Source of the DNA: Chloroflexota bacterium
GTDB lineage: Bacteria > Chloroflexota > Anaerolineae > Aggregatilineales > Phototrophicaceae
Length of the DNA stretch: 54,408 bases
NCBI GenBank assembly: GCA_003695675.1
Contig: RFIA01000005.1
Coordinates: forward strand, 1 to 54,408
Direction of reading: 5' to 3'
The notes under the pieces are model-generated. The model was not told the DNA's origin and ran no database searches. It saw only the letters and a program-made list of their open reading frames with translations. Below, one piece after another: positions 25,972 through 34,485 of the stretch. Within the stretch, counting starts at the first letter, position 1; each line of letters starts with the position of its first letter. The position numbers were made by a program, and so were the translations under genes.

Positions 25972-27059
25972 CCTCCTCCCGAACCATCGAGACGAACACG
26001 CGGATCAATGACGGCGTACAACAGGTCAGAAAGCAAGAAGCCGAGTATTGTGGCAATCGATGTCAAAATGACGACCGTCATCGTCACCGGGAAGTCTTGT
26101 TGAATCACCGCATCGACGCCGACTCGCCCGACACCCGGCCACGAGAATATCGTCTCGGTGACGACCGCACCGCCGATTAAAATTGGAATCGTTTGGCCGA
26201 GCAAGGTTGCCACGGGGATAAGCGCGTTGCGCAGTGCGTGTTTGAAATACACATACTGCGAAGTCAAGCCCTTGGCGCGCGCCGTGCGCACATAATCTTG
26301 CTCCAAAATTTCGAGCATCGCCGCCCGCGTATAGCGCGAGAAGATGGCGATATTTGCTGCGGCAAGGGTGATTGTCGGCAGCAATAAAAATTTGATGCGT
26401 TGATAAATCGGCGGGCAAGTCCCCGTGAGTGTGACTTCGCATTGGCTGCCCATCGGTAGGACACCGAGCTGCGAGCCAAAAATTAGAATGAGCATCAAGC
26501 CGAGCCAAAAACCGGGCACCGCATTCAGGATGACGGCCATCACGCGCGATGAATTGTCGAAGACGCCGCCGCGCCCGACAGCAGACAACACCCCGACCGG
26601 CACGCCGACGAGCAAACTCACGAGCAAAGCGGACAAGCCAAGTTCTAATGTCGCCGGAATATGTTGCGCAACGAAACCCCACGCAGGGCGTCGCTTCAAA
26701 AATGAATTGCCAAAATCGCCGCGCAAAATCCCTTTATTTTGGCCGGGTGGTTCGGGTTCACCATCACCATCGGCATCAAGTGGGAGGATGATACTTGTGT
26801 CCGCGATGCCGTCGCCATCAGTATCGCGCCGCATCCAATCGTCGCCGAGTAACCAGCGCAAATATTGAATGTGTACCGGGTCGTTCAAACCGAGTTGTGC
26901 CGACAAGCGTTCTTTGGCTTCCGGGCGGATGTTGGGGCCGAAGAAGAGCCGCGCAACCGGGTCGCCCGGGGCAGCCCAAACAAGAAAATATGAAATCAGC
27001 GTAATGCCGAAAAATGTTGGTATGGCCTGAAGTAAACGCCGTAAAGTGTATTTAAGCAT
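25968..27059 (-). CDS. ABC transporter permease, peptide/nickel type (OppB/DppB family) with an acidic insert
   Basis: A protein of 363 aa with six TM helices. The N-terminal TM (MLKYTLRRLLQAIPTFFGIT) and the EAA loop (RTARAKGLTSQYVYFKHALRN) are standard OppB. The first periplasmic loop carries an insert at about residues 75-107 with two DxDGDG segments (DTDGDGIADT, DADGDGEPEP) that resemble calcium-binding thrombospondin type-3 or dockerin loops and is not part of typical OppB. Normal length would be about 310-335 aa. It is coupled to the OppC-type gene by a 4-nt overlap and follows the binding-protein gene after an 89-nt gap with a strong hairpin. Confidence 0.9.
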   Translation of the reverse strand: MLKYTLRRLLQAIPTFFGITLISYFLVWAAPGDPVARLFFGPNIRPEAKERLSAQLGLNDPVHIQYLRWLLGDDWMRRDTDGDGIADTSIILPLDADGDGEPEPPGQNKGILRGDFGNSFLKRRPAWGFVAQHIPATLELGLSALLVSLLVGVPVGVLSAVGRGGVFDNSSRVMAVILNAVPGFWLGLMLILIFGSQLGVLPMGSQCEVTLTGTCPPIYQRIKFLLLPTITLAAANIAIFSRYTRAAMLEILEQDYVRTARAKGLTSQYVYFKHALRNALIPVATLLGQTIPILIGGAVVTETIFSWPGVGRVGVDAVIQQDFPVTMTVVILTSIATILGFLLSDLLYAVIDPRVRLDGSGGG

Positions 27060-27086
27060 TGTTCAGGTCTCTCGTGTTTTAACAAT

Positions 27087-27113
27087 ATTGGGGCGAGGTA
27101 AGCTCGCCCCAAT
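27087..27113 (-). promoter_or_regulatory. Intercistronic hairpin in the ABC importer operon
   Basis: ATTGGGGCGAG and CTCGCCCCAAT form a perfect 11-bp stem with a 5-nt loop between the binding-protein and permease genes, with no T-run on the coding strand. Such hairpins often protect the upstream mRNA or reduce downstream expression, giving more binding protein than permease; that is an inference here. Confidence 0.65.
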
Positions 27114-27148
27114 GTATCTTTAGACGACAATCGCGTCTTGTGATGTGT

Positions 27149-28888
27149 TTACCCGCCGAGAACCGTCCACCGGCTGATATTCCACTTTTGCCATTCGGGG
27201 AAGGGGTCGAACCCCTCGACATTGCCCCGAACGACGAACATCGTCTTCGGCGCATAGATGAACAAATAAGGCAAATCGTCTTGGAGGATGGCTTGCGCTT
27301 CATGATACAACGGAATGCGGTCTTCGGGGGCGCAGCCTTCGACGAGACGCGCTTCTTCGTACAGGCGCGTGATATCATCATTTTGATACGAGACGAAGTT
27401 GAAGCCCGACCCCACGATGTCGAATTCAGGATTGAATTGCGAACGAGCATCAGTGTCGGTCGGCAAATTCGTCCAATTCAAGAAGATCGCATCAAATTCT
27501 TGACCGAGCAACTCGCCGACCAAAGCGCCAAACTCAAGCAATTCGATATTCATCTCGATACCCACTTCGGCGAATTGACGTTGCATGATAGTCGTCGCGG
27601 CGTCAACGGCGACATCGCCGGTTTGCGCTTGCACGGTGAAGCTAAACGGCGTGCCGGCTTCGGCAAATTCGTTGTCTTCGGTGGCGACAAGCGGGGTGGA
27701 GGGGTCACCGTCATCGTCTACCCAACCGGCTTCTTCCAACATCGTGCGTGCGGTGTCTGGATCGAATGGATAGGGTGTCAGGTTATCGTTGTATGCCCAT
27801 GCGATTTGCGAAGCATGAGTCAACGCAGGTACCCCTTCACCATTGAGGGCGCCGTCAATGATTTCGTCGATGTTGAGCGACATCATCATCGCTTGGCGGA
27901 CAGTCTTGTTTCCAAAAAGCGGGTGCGGGTCTTGCACGATGATGTTGCCGTCTTCATCAACCCCATCTTGTGGATTGGTCGGGTCAGCCTGATTCAGCGC
28001 CAACCACCAGTAACCGTCATCAATCGATTCGAAGGCTTGGACTTCACCGGCGGCATCAAGTTCGCGCAGTTGGGCAAAGTTTTCTTGCGCGACATCGAAT
28101 GTGCCAATCATATTGACTTCACCGGCCAGCAATTGTTCCAACGCGATGGTCTTGTCGGGAACATTCTTCAAGATATAACCTTCGGGCAGCACAGGACGGA
28201 TGTAGTTCGGATTGGCCGCTAGGCTGACTTGTGTGCCTTCAACCAATGCCGCAAAGTTGAATGGGCCGCTTGTGGCGGTCGGCGCTTTGTTGAAGTCCAT
28301 TTCGTTGATGGCCGAGAAGTCGTCTCCGATAATGGCTTGGACAGCGTGTGCCGGGAGGACACCGAACTCGTCCATTTCGTCGAGACCACGGCACGACGCA
28401 ACCGACAGCGTGATGATGAGTGTTTGTGGGTCGGGTGCTTCAACACTGGCAATCGTATCGAGTACATCGGTGCGTGGCGAGGCCACTTCGCCACTGGCAA
28501 GCGCGTCAAATGTGAATTTGTAATCTGCCGATGTGACCGGTGTGCCATCGCTCCAGAACAGATCGTCGCGTAGTGTAAATGTGTATACGAGGCCGTCGTC
28601 CGACACTTCCCAGCCGAGTGCCATGCCGGTGGTCATATCGTTTTCCACTGCGGGTGCAGGGAGTTGTGTCGCCGGGTCGATGTCATAAAGATTAGGGAAC
28701 ATCAACGCATTCACTTCCAGCTCAGTGGTTGTGTTGGCGAGTAGGGGGTTGAGGAAGTTCGGGTCGCCAAGTGTATTGGCCTGAATCAGAATACCACCTT
28801 CGCCGGGGGCGACATCTTGTGCCAAGCCCGGCCCGACTGCAATGACAAGTATCAGACTGATGAATAATATTTTGCCTAAACGAATCAT
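27149..28888 (-). CDS. ABC transporter solute-binding protein, family 5 (peptide type)
   Basis: A protein of 579 aa with a Sec signal (residues about 5-23, ending GLAQ) and no lipobox cysteine. The SBP family-5 fold is shown by GGILIQANTLGDPNFLNPLL, WEVSDDGLVYTFTLRDDLFWSDGTPVTSADYKFTFDA divided over residues about 90-128, and FGNKTVRQAMMMSLN. The absence of a lipobox in a presumably monoderm or Chloroflexota-type envelope is odd; it may stay bound through the signal anchor. It is first in an operon with two permeases. The bound substrate (peptide, opine or nickel complex) cannot be told. Confidence 0.9.
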   Translation of the reverse strand: MIRLGKILFISLILVIAVGPGLAQDVAPGEGGILIQANTLGDPNFLNPLLANTTTELEVNALMFPNLYDIDPATQLPAPAVENDMTTGMALGWEVSDDGLVYTFTLRDDLFWSDGTPVTSADYKFTFDALASGEVASPRTDVLDTIASVEAPDPQTLIITLSVASCRGLDEMDEFGVLPAHAVQAIIGDDFSAINEMDFNKAPTATSGPFNFAALVEGTQVSLAANPNYIRPVLPEGYILKNVPDKTIALEQLLAGEVNMIGTFDVAQENFAQLRELDAAGEVQAFESIDDGYWWLALNQADPTNPQDGVDEDGNIIVQDPHPLFGNKTVRQAMMMSLNIDEIIDGALNGEGVPALTHASQIAWAYNDNLTPYPFDPDTARTMLEEAGWVDDDGDPSTPLVATEDNEFAEAGTPFSFTVQAQTGDVAVDAATTIMQRQFAEVGIEMNIELLEFGALVGELLGQEFDAIFLNWTNLPTDTDARSQFNPEFDIVGSGFNFVSYQNDDITRLYEEARLVEGCAPEDRIPLYHEAQAILQDDLPYLFIYAPKTMFVVRGNVEGFDPFPEWQKWNISRWTVLGG

Positions 28889-29190
28889 TTGAGAATACCC
28901 TTTGAAACTAAATTTTTATCGATGTACGAACGATTGTGTGATTGCACAACCAGAAACTATATCGTGGGAATGAAAATTTGCAATAAGCCCACGCTAGACC
29001 ATTTCCCGCGCTACAATCAATACGCCTAAAGCGACGAAATGGTTTGAAAATAGACGTTCGGTTATGTCGTCTGCGGTTCAACATTTTCATTCGTAGGGCA
29101 ATCGGTGGGTAAATGAGCTTTGACAGAACCCGCAACGCATACAATAATAAGTGGTCATTCTTAGGAAGGCAGGTTTGGAGTCGAAATTCT
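28889..29190. other. 302-nt divergent gap
   Basis: It holds the sigma-70-type promoter for the DUF4340 gene (29120-29148) and, on the other side, the unseen promoter for the importer operon. No further gene is apparent. Confidence 0.5.
29120..29148 (+). promoter_or_regulatory. Sigma-70-type promoter of the DUF4340 gene
   Basis: TTGACA (29120-29125) and AATAAT (29143-29148) are separated by exactly 17 nt, and the ATG at 29191 follows 42 nt later. Because this promoter lies inside the longer reading from 29113, it argues for the start at 29191. Confidence 0.6.
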
Positions 29191-30441
29191 ATGAATCGCC
29201 AACAAAGTTTCGTTATTGTGTTTATTCTAGGCATATTGCTCATTACAGGACTGCTGGTTATGGCTGTTCCCTCTTCTGTTGAAAATCTGCTACAACCGGA
29301 AGCGACACAACAACAACAAACTGTCGAAGCTGCCGTCAATCAATTTTTCACACAGACGGCTGAAGCACGTGGGCCAGTCGACATCACCCAAACGGCAGAA
29401 GCCCAACTAACTGCAACGGCAAATATTCAAGCGACTATTGAAGCCGAATTCAATCAACAATTAACGGCCACCGCCGAATTCGAAGCCTTAGTTGAAGAAC
29501 AATTCAACCAATCTTTAACGGCCACAGCCCTCGCCGAATCAAGCGTGTTTGGCGGCGTAGATGTTGCGCAAATCGTCGCTTTCGAGATTCGAGATATACG
29601 CGATGAGGAAGACGTCGCCTTCATCGAATTCGCACGCGATGCTGATAATGCGTGGCAAATCGTCGACGGCAGCAATCTGCGCAATTTGCCGGTTGATGAA
29701 GCCTTGCTGGAAGAATTTGTGCAATCCTTCGCCACATTAGAAATAACCAATCGACCGAGAAATCAAAACCTTGAAGACAACGGGCTGGATGAACCCAACT
29801 TTGTCCTGACAATGACGAACGCAGACGGCACGGTCTTCTCTTTGAGCATTGGCGACACTCGCCGTGACGGACGGCGCTACCGTGCGTTGGCACAAATTGT
29901 TCCCGGTGATGAAACCGGTGTGGTGTATGAGGTGCGCTCGAATCGTGTCAATGAAATAATCGACTTGATTGATCATCCACCGTACCTGATTCCTGAAGAG
30001 TTAGCGCCGACTGTCGCCGAGATTCAAATCGCTGAGCAAGTATTCGAAGGCGGTCGCATGATATGGATTGAACCGACCGGGCAAATTTGGGTGATGTTGG
30101 TGGACGAAGAAGGTGGCGGGCGTTGGCTGGTCTTTGAAGATACATTTGTCGAGGGTGAGCCGGAAATCGATCCGAGCATTCAACCGCCGGAAGGGTTGCT
30201 GCAACCGATGCGCGGCTTCGGCAAATTGTGGCGCGAGAATCCTGAACTGCGCGAAGCGTTGGGTTGGGCTGTCACGCCGGAGTTTGGCTTCGTCTCGGAT
30301 TATCGATATGATCCCGGCGGTGAATTCGATGAAAATGGCGAACTCGTCTTTTTACCCGGCGAACACACATTGTTCACATTGAATGGCGAGTTATTGCAAT
30401 TCAATGAAGCCGATAGCACGTGGCAACTTGGTGAAGATTGA
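29191..30441 (+). CDS. DUF4340 domain membrane-anchored protein
   Basis: A protein of 416 aa with an N-terminal TM anchor (residues about 6-26). A helical low-complexity stalk of alternating Gln/Thr/Ala/Glu follows (about 35-120), with repeats such as FNQQLTATAEFEA and FNQSLTATALAES that form a likely coiled coil. The DUF4340 body (about 125-290) covers VAFEIRDIRDEEDVAFIEF and the LEITNRPRNQ, LSIGDTRRDGRRYRA signatures; these are common to proteins linked with surface assembly or gliding. A C-terminal beta-rich region ends at YRYDPGGEFDENGEL. GGAG at 10-nt spacing and an upstream TTGACA promoter fix the ATG at 29191. Confidence 0.8.
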   Translation: MNRQQSFVIVFILGILLITGLLVMAVPSSVENLLQPEATQQQQTVEAAVNQFFTQTAEARGPVDITQTAEAQLTATANIQATIEAEFNQQLTATAEFEALVEEQFNQSLTATALAESSVFGGVDVAQIVAFEIRDIRDEEDVAFIEFARDADNAWQIVDGSNLRNLPVDEALLEEFVQSFATLEITNRPRNQNLEDNGLDEPNFVLTMTNADGTVFSLSIGDTRRDGRRYRALAQIVPGDETGVVYEVRSNRVNEIIDLIDHPPYLIPEELAPTVAEIQIAEQVFEGGRMIWIEPTGQIWVMLVDEEGGGRWLVFEDTFVEGEPEIDPSIQPPEGLLQPMRGFGKLWRENPELREALGWAVTPEFGFVSDYRYDPGGEFDENGELVFLPGEHTLFTLNGELLQFNEADSTWQLGED

Positions 30442-30498
30442 TCGTGACAATTCACCCACCGATTGCGACGTGTTTGAGTAACGCCAATACGCCTACAT

Positions 30499-30541
30499 AA
30501 CGAGGTGGGGCATTTACGCCCTGCCTCGTTTTTATTTTTTT
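30499..30541 (+). terminator. Rho-independent terminator of the DUF4340 gene
   Basis: AACGAGGTGGGGC and GCCCTGCCTCGTT pair (11 of 13) around ATTTAC, followed by a T-rich tail of about 12 bases with one A. It lies 57 nt after the stop. Confidence 0.9.
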
Positions 30542-30555
30542 CTCAACTTACCCTG

Positions 30556-30564
30556 TGTTATACT
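30556..30564 (+). promoter_or_regulatory. Candidate extended -10 promoter (TGTTATACT)
   Basis: TGTTATACT lies 52 nt before the ATG at 30617 and directly after the DUF4340 terminator, so it starts a separate transcript. There is no good -35. Confidence 0.5.
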
Positions 30565-30583
30565 GTTGGTGCATATTTTCGTG

Positions 30584-30615
30584 TTTGACAAGGGACAGAT
30601 TTGACAAGGAACACA
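30584..30615 (+). repeat. Tandem duplicate of the ribosome-binding region
   Basis: TTTGACAAGGGACAGA (30584-30599) and TTTGACAAGGAACACA (30600-30615) are 16-nt tandem copies with 14 of 16 bases alike, each holding an AAGG(G/A) site. Only the second is correctly spaced for the ATG at 30617. Confidence 0.6.
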
Positions 30616-30616
30616 A

Positions 30617-31066
30617 ATGACCACCGAAGTAGTATGGTACATCAAAGACCGTGTGGTCTACTTATTGCCGGATGCAACACCATCACTTGATGATTATCGC
30701 AAAACAATTCAACGTATTGTCGATTATTTCGATCAAAGCAGTGCATCCTCTATTCATCTGCTGAGCGACCAACGCCGTCGTAAGATGCCGCTTAACCTCA
30801 ATTTTAGTTTATTACGCGCCAATCAATATATGCAGCCCATCATCACACATCCACGACGGGGGCTGTTGGTGTCATTTCATGAGCAGCATTTTTTGTTTTA
30901 CCAGATGGGGCGGCTCTTCACGGCGATGTATCACGCAAATTATCATCACTTCAGAAGTTCGACGCAAGCGTTGGCCTTTCTCGCCGAACATGACCCAACC
31001 TTGCCGCCGCTACCGGACATCGAAACATTTTTCGCGGCTCAATTTGGTTCGCCGGGCAAACAATAA
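30617..31066 (+). CDS. Small protein of unknown function, possibly SpoIIAA/STAS-like
   Basis: A protein of 149 aa, no signal or TM. The pattern of short strands and helices (VVWYIKDRVVYLLPDATP; DDYRKTIQRIVDYF; SIHLLSDQRRRKMPLN; GLLVSFHEQHFLFYQMG; STQALAFLAEHD) suits an alpha/beta sandwich like the SpoIIAA-like or STAS domains found in many signalling-related small proteins, but I see no diagnostic motif. AAGGA at 6-nt spacing to the ATG is good, and the preceding promoter is its own. It converges on the FG-GAP gene with 16 nt between stops. Confidence 0.65.
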   Translation: MTTEVVWYIKDRVVYLLPDATPSLDDYRKTIQRIVDYFDQSSASSIHLLSDQRRRKMPLNLNFSLLRANQYMQPIITHPRRGLLVSFHEQHFLFYQMGRLFTAMYHANYHHFRSSTQALAFLAEHDPTLPPLPDIETFFAAQFGSPGKQ

Positions 31067-31082
31067 ATCGTGTCTCTATACA

Positions 31083-32837
31083 TCAACGGAATTGATGCTC
31101 CGGGTTCATGAACTCTGCGCCACTGATGATATACACTTCGCCGGATTCCATGCGGTCGTTGCTCGGCCCATCGCCGCCCATGCCATTGGTGACAATATCG
31201 AGCACGTTGTCGCCATCAAAATCATAGACGGCAAGACCATAGGCGGTCATATCATCAGCATCCGCCCCAATGATGTAACGCACGCGGAGGCCGTCCGGTG
31301 GGAAGGCGAGCTGAATACTGCCGAATTGATTCGGGAGCATATCACCAGCTTGCCCGAAGATGACCGCGAGCATCCCAGCTTTTTCTCGCGGCACGAGATC
31401 ATAACTCGTCGGGTTGTAGTCGGGCGCACCATACAACAGGTCGTCAAAACCATCGCCGTCGATGTCGGCGAGCTTCATCGTGTCGGCTGATTTGCTTTCG
31501 GCTTGATCGGTGTATATGACGATGGCGCGGTCGGGCGTCGCGCTGTTGAGGTCAATCGCCGTGCCTGCGAATGGTTCGTGTGTTGAAATTACCCACGCTT
31601 CGCCAGCTTCAAATGCGTTGTCGGTTTCGCCCATGCTGATGAGCGACCCGACAACGAGTTCGTTGCGACCGTCGCCATTCAGGTCGCCGACGAGCACTTC
31701 TTCGCCCATCAAGTCATTGGCATCTGGGCCATAGATGACGCTCACAGTGGTGTCGGTCGGCGTTCCATCGGGGCCGATTTTTGTCGCGAGATCAATAGTC
31801 TGCCTGCGCATCGACGGCCCGCCATAAATCACGAATGTATCCCCAGCGTTGAAGCGATTGTTGCCGGGACCGTCGCCGCCGCCAAATGCTAGGCCATATA
31901 ACCCGGCGGAGCCGCGCCACAAGGCGGCGCTCGCAATTACATCGTCGAAGCCGTCTGCATTCACATCGCCGCCGACAACCGTCGAACCGAACAGGTCATC
32001 GCCATTCGGCCCGATGATGCGTGTCGCATCTGGCGGGGGTGCGGCGAGATCGGTAATCGGTTGATATGTCGCGGCAAAATCGGCCGTGCCATAGATGACC
32101 CACACTTCACCGGCGTTGATGCGTGCGCCGCCGACGCCATCCGCTTGATTCGCGCCGATTAATAAGTCTTGGAAGCCGTCGCCATCGACATCGCCGCCAT
32201 CAACCCACAGCCCGACGCGACTGTCCGCCGCCGCGCCGTAAAAGGCGAACACATCATCCGGCTTCATCAGCAAGTCGATGTCTTCGCGGTTGACGAAATC
32301 GGGATTGCCAAGCATGAGATAAGCAGCACCGGCATTTTCGCGATTGTTGAATTGGCCGTCATGATTTTGTGCGCCGAACAGCAAATCATCGAAGCCGTCA
32401 TTGTTGAAGTCGGCGACATGAATTTCTGTGCCGAGCACATCATCGCGCCGTGCGCCGAAAATTGTCAGCACTGGCGTGGGGAACGGCCGCCCGACACCGA
32501 GATCAAGCTGCCCGCGAATATCACAGATGTTCATCACGACGCGGACATGACCGGCGTTGACGCGGAAGCTGTCCGGCATCGGGAAGCTGTGATTTTCCCC
32601 GGCGACGACAAGGTCTCCACAACCGTTGCCATCAAAGTCACCCGCATCAATCGGCTGGCCGGTGATCGTCGCCCCCGCGGGGATGTCGTAGAATGTATAT
32701 TGTCCAACTTGTGTGAGATTGCGCAAATCCCACGGCTGACCGCCGGTTGGTTGTGGCGCGTCATCCTGTGCGTGGGCAAGACTGAATATGCCCGCGAACA
32801 ATGTCATCATGAGAAGGGGAAGCCAAAACTTTTTCAT
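31083..32837 (-). CDS. Secreted FG-GAP (integrin-alpha-type) beta-propeller protein
   Basis: A protein of 584 aa with a Sec signal (residues 1-23, ending AHAQ). Seven calcium-binding FG-GAP repeats follow, each with a DxDxDG loop: DFDGNGCGDLVV, DFNNDGFDDLLF, DVDGDGFQDLLI, DVNADGFDDVIA, DLNGDGRNELVV, DIDGDGFDDLLY, DFDGDNVLDIVT. Seven repeats match a closed integrin-alpha propeller. There is no C-terminal anchor. Likely role: surface or matrix protein binding another protein or polysaccharide in a calcium-dependent way. It is monocistronic and followed upstream by a nested palindromic repeat. Confidence 0.9.
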   Translation of the reverse strand: MKKFWLPLLMMTLFAGIFSLAHAQDDAPQPTGGQPWDLRNLTQVGQYTFYDIPAGATITGQPIDAGDFDGNGCGDLVVAGENHSFPMPDSFRVNAGHVRVVMNICDIRGQLDLGVGRPFPTPVLTIFGARRDDVLGTEIHVADFNNDGFDDLLFGAQNHDGQFNNRENAGAAYLMLGNPDFVNREDIDLLMKPDDVFAFYGAAADSRVGLWVDGGDVDGDGFQDLLIGANQADGVGGARINAGEVWVIYGTADFAATYQPITDLAAPPPDATRIIGPNGDDLFGSTVVGGDVNADGFDDVIASAALWRGSAGLYGLAFGGGDGPGNNRFNAGDTFVIYGGPSMRRQTIDLATKIGPDGTPTDTTVSVIYGPDANDLMGEEVLVGDLNGDGRNELVVGSLISMGETDNAFEAGEAWVISTHEPFAGTAIDLNSATPDRAIVIYTDQAESKSADTMKLADIDGDGFDDLLYGAPDYNPTSYDLVPREKAGMLAVIFGQAGDMLPNQFGSIQLAFPPDGLRVRYIIGADADDMTAYGLAVYDFDGDNVLDIVTNGMGGDGPSNDRMESGEVYIISGAEFMNPEHQFR

Positions 32838-33228
32838 GCGTATGCTTTCCGTTTTTATCGTTGGGGCATAGCGTGCTGGTAGCTACGCAAGATAGCGTGG
32901 AGACTGTTTTCAACAAAAACCTCACCCCCGGCCCTCTCTCCGCAGGCGGAGAGAGGGAGCACAACGGCTCATCAGAGGGCATTGAGTCCCCTCCCCGTAT
33001 ACGGGGGTGCGTAGACACAAGCCTGCGGAGGGGATACAGGGGTGAGGTTTGGACGTAATTGCTGACTCCACGCTATCATGTACCCGTACCAGCGTGCTCT
33101 GCCCTGATGTTTAGATCAATCACGGGGAAACTATACCGGCAGATGGCCGATTCGACCAGACAAAACAACACGCCGACAGCAGAACCATCGGCGTGTGTGA
33201 GAAAGGAGACATTCTATTGGAACAGGCG
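32838..33228. other. 391-nt gap dominated by a nested palindrome
   Basis: No gene. Most of it (32863-33105) is a composite inverted repeat, described separately; the remainder (33106-33228) shows nothing recognisable. Confidence 0.6.
32863..33105. repeat. Nested palindromic (REP/MITE-like) element
   Basis: Three nested pairs of arms are visible. The outer pair is GGGGCATAGCGTGCTGGTA (32863-32881) and its inverse at 33087-33105 (15 of 19). The middle pair is GATAGCGTGGAG (32891-32902) and CTCCACGCTATC (33066-33077), perfect. The inner pair starts AAACCTCACCCC at 32917-32946 and inverts at 33022-33050, near-perfect over about 29 nt. Inside are a 12-bp hairpin (32932-32957) and the palindrome CCCCGTATACGGGG (32993-33006). 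It has no coding capacity and no clear target-site duplication. Confidence 0.8.
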
Positions 33229-33756
33229 TTATCCGGGAAAATTGCTAACGGGGGGGCGTTCGTGCTGCATGTTCTGCGCTGTGTGTTGGGTCGCATTGCT
33301 GTTGGCCACATGGCTATGTTGCTCGTAGCGAGTGCTACGCCATGCGCTGACAATCTGATGAAGGATACGCGAACCGAAATAAAAGCCAATTGTGACTGCT
33401 GTGACCGCCGTCAAGCTGTCGAGAACAGAATCACGCACGACGGGGTCAACTTGACTGTCGATTAGCAACAACGGCAAGGTGACGAGATACGTCACAACCA
33501 CCGAAACACCAATCGATTTGCGGATTTCACCGGCTTCATAACCCGGTGACGTGGTGACAATATTGAAGGCGATGATGACGCTGAAGAATGTCGTTAGGCC
33601 GATTAAACCAATGGCGAGAGCGGCGCTGATGTCATCCGACAAGCCGAGGATGAGGAAGATGCCATCAATCATGGCCGCCATGACGATTAGGAAGCCCGCC
33701 ACCCAACGGCGGGTGTTGACAGAAGAACGCGATGTCAAACTAGAATTTTGTTGCAT
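33229..33756 (-). CDS. Four-TM membrane protein, unknown function
   Basis: A protein of 175 aa with four hydrophobic segments (about residues 18-40, 46-68, 85-106, 118-138; examples FLIVMAAMIDGIFLILGL, VVVTYLVTLPLLLI). The tail is hydrophilic and rich in Gln/His/Asn, ending GPPVSN-like. Start at the ATG at 33756, with AAAGG at 10 nt; the ATG-like start at 33777 is weaker. No family recognised. It lies between the palindromic element and the divergent GlcG gene. Confidence 0.65.
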   Translation of the reverse strand: MQQNSSLTSRSSVNTRRWVAGFLIVMAAMIDGIFLILGLSDDISAALAIGLIGLTTFFSVIIAFNIVTTSPGYEAGEIRKSIGVSVVVTYLVTLPLLLIDSQVDPVVRDSVLDSLTAVTAVTIGFYFGSRILHQIVSAWRSTRYEQHSHVANSNATQHTAQNMQHERPPVSNFPG

Positions 33757-33953
33757 TAGATATTGCCTTTCAAACACTAAAACTTATTTCATATTAGAGT
33801 GATTACTACGCTATCGTTACGACTGCTACGCTTAATCTATTCGATGTATTGGCACAGCAAATCCTTACAACGGGTAAGTGGCTTATAACGCACTGTTGGA
33901 GATGGCAACACCACGTATCGTATGGATAACTCCTGTAAAACCGTATGTCTCGC

Positions 33954-33962
33954 TGTTATACT
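33954..33962 (+). promoter_or_regulatory. Candidate extended -10 promoter (TGTTATACT)
   Basis: TGTTATACT ends 40 nt before the GlcG-like ATG at 34003, with no -35 resemblance. Confidence 0.5.
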
Positions 33963-34002
33963 ATGATTCCCATTTGCCACACCCAATATGAGAGGGTTCA
34001 TT

Positions 34003-34407
34003 ATGCGTCAAATTACAGTTTTGTCTCATGCAGATGCTATGAAGATTATCGATTTTGTGCGGCGGGAACTTGAGAAAGACAATCTCGGCGCGGCATGTGC
34101 TGTTGTCGATGAGCAGGGCACGTTGATGGCTTTTTTGCGAACGGATGGTTGTCGGCTCGGGTCGATTATGATTGCGCAGAACAAAGCCTACACCGCCGCT
34201 CGTGAACACGTCGAGTCAAAAGAAGTTGGCAGGCGCTCGAAAGAAGAAGGTTTCCCGATGACGAATTTTGGCGAATTGCGATATGTGACGTGGGGTGGCG
34301 GTGTGCCAATCGTCCATGAAGGACAAGTCGTTGGTGCAGTCGGCATCAGTGGCCTACCCGAAGAAGTCGATATGGCGCTCGCCCGCAAAGCGGTGCAGGT
34401 GATTTAG
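34003..34407 (+). CDS. GlcG/HbpS-like (DUF336) small protein
   Basis: A protein of 134 aa of the GlcG_HbpS fold (profilin-like), as in GlcG of glycolate metabolism and HbpS heme-sensing proteins. The family signature is seen as AACAVVDEQGTLMAFLRTDGCRLGSIMIAQNKAYTA divided over residues about 30-65, and the glycine-rich GGGVPIVHEGQVVGAVGISG near residues 100-120. The start at 34003 is set by GAGAGGG with 6-nt spacing; the upstream ATG at 33988 falls inside the ribosome-binding region. Cytoplasmic or secreted status cannot be told. Ligand unknown. Confidence 0.85.
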   Translation: MRQITVLSHADAMKIIDFVRRELEKDNLGAACAVVDEQGTLMAFLRTDGCRLGSIMIAQNKAYTAAREHVESKEVGRRSKEEGFPMTNFGELRYVTWGGGVPIVHEGQVVGAVGISGLPEEVDMALARKAVQVI

Positions 34408-34485
34408 AAAACTTGACCCGTAGAGACATAGAGAATCATCAGTTAGATGTATTGACTGCGTAAATTTTGGGTTGGGGTTGTTTTA

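Noticed and set aside
27140-28222. A 360-codon open frame on the plus strand
   Set aside because: Antisense to the solute-binding protein gene; no signal, motif or start context.
32861-33105. An insertion sequence in the nested palindrome
   Set aside because: No transposase frame and no clear target duplication; at most a non-autonomous REP/MITE-like element.
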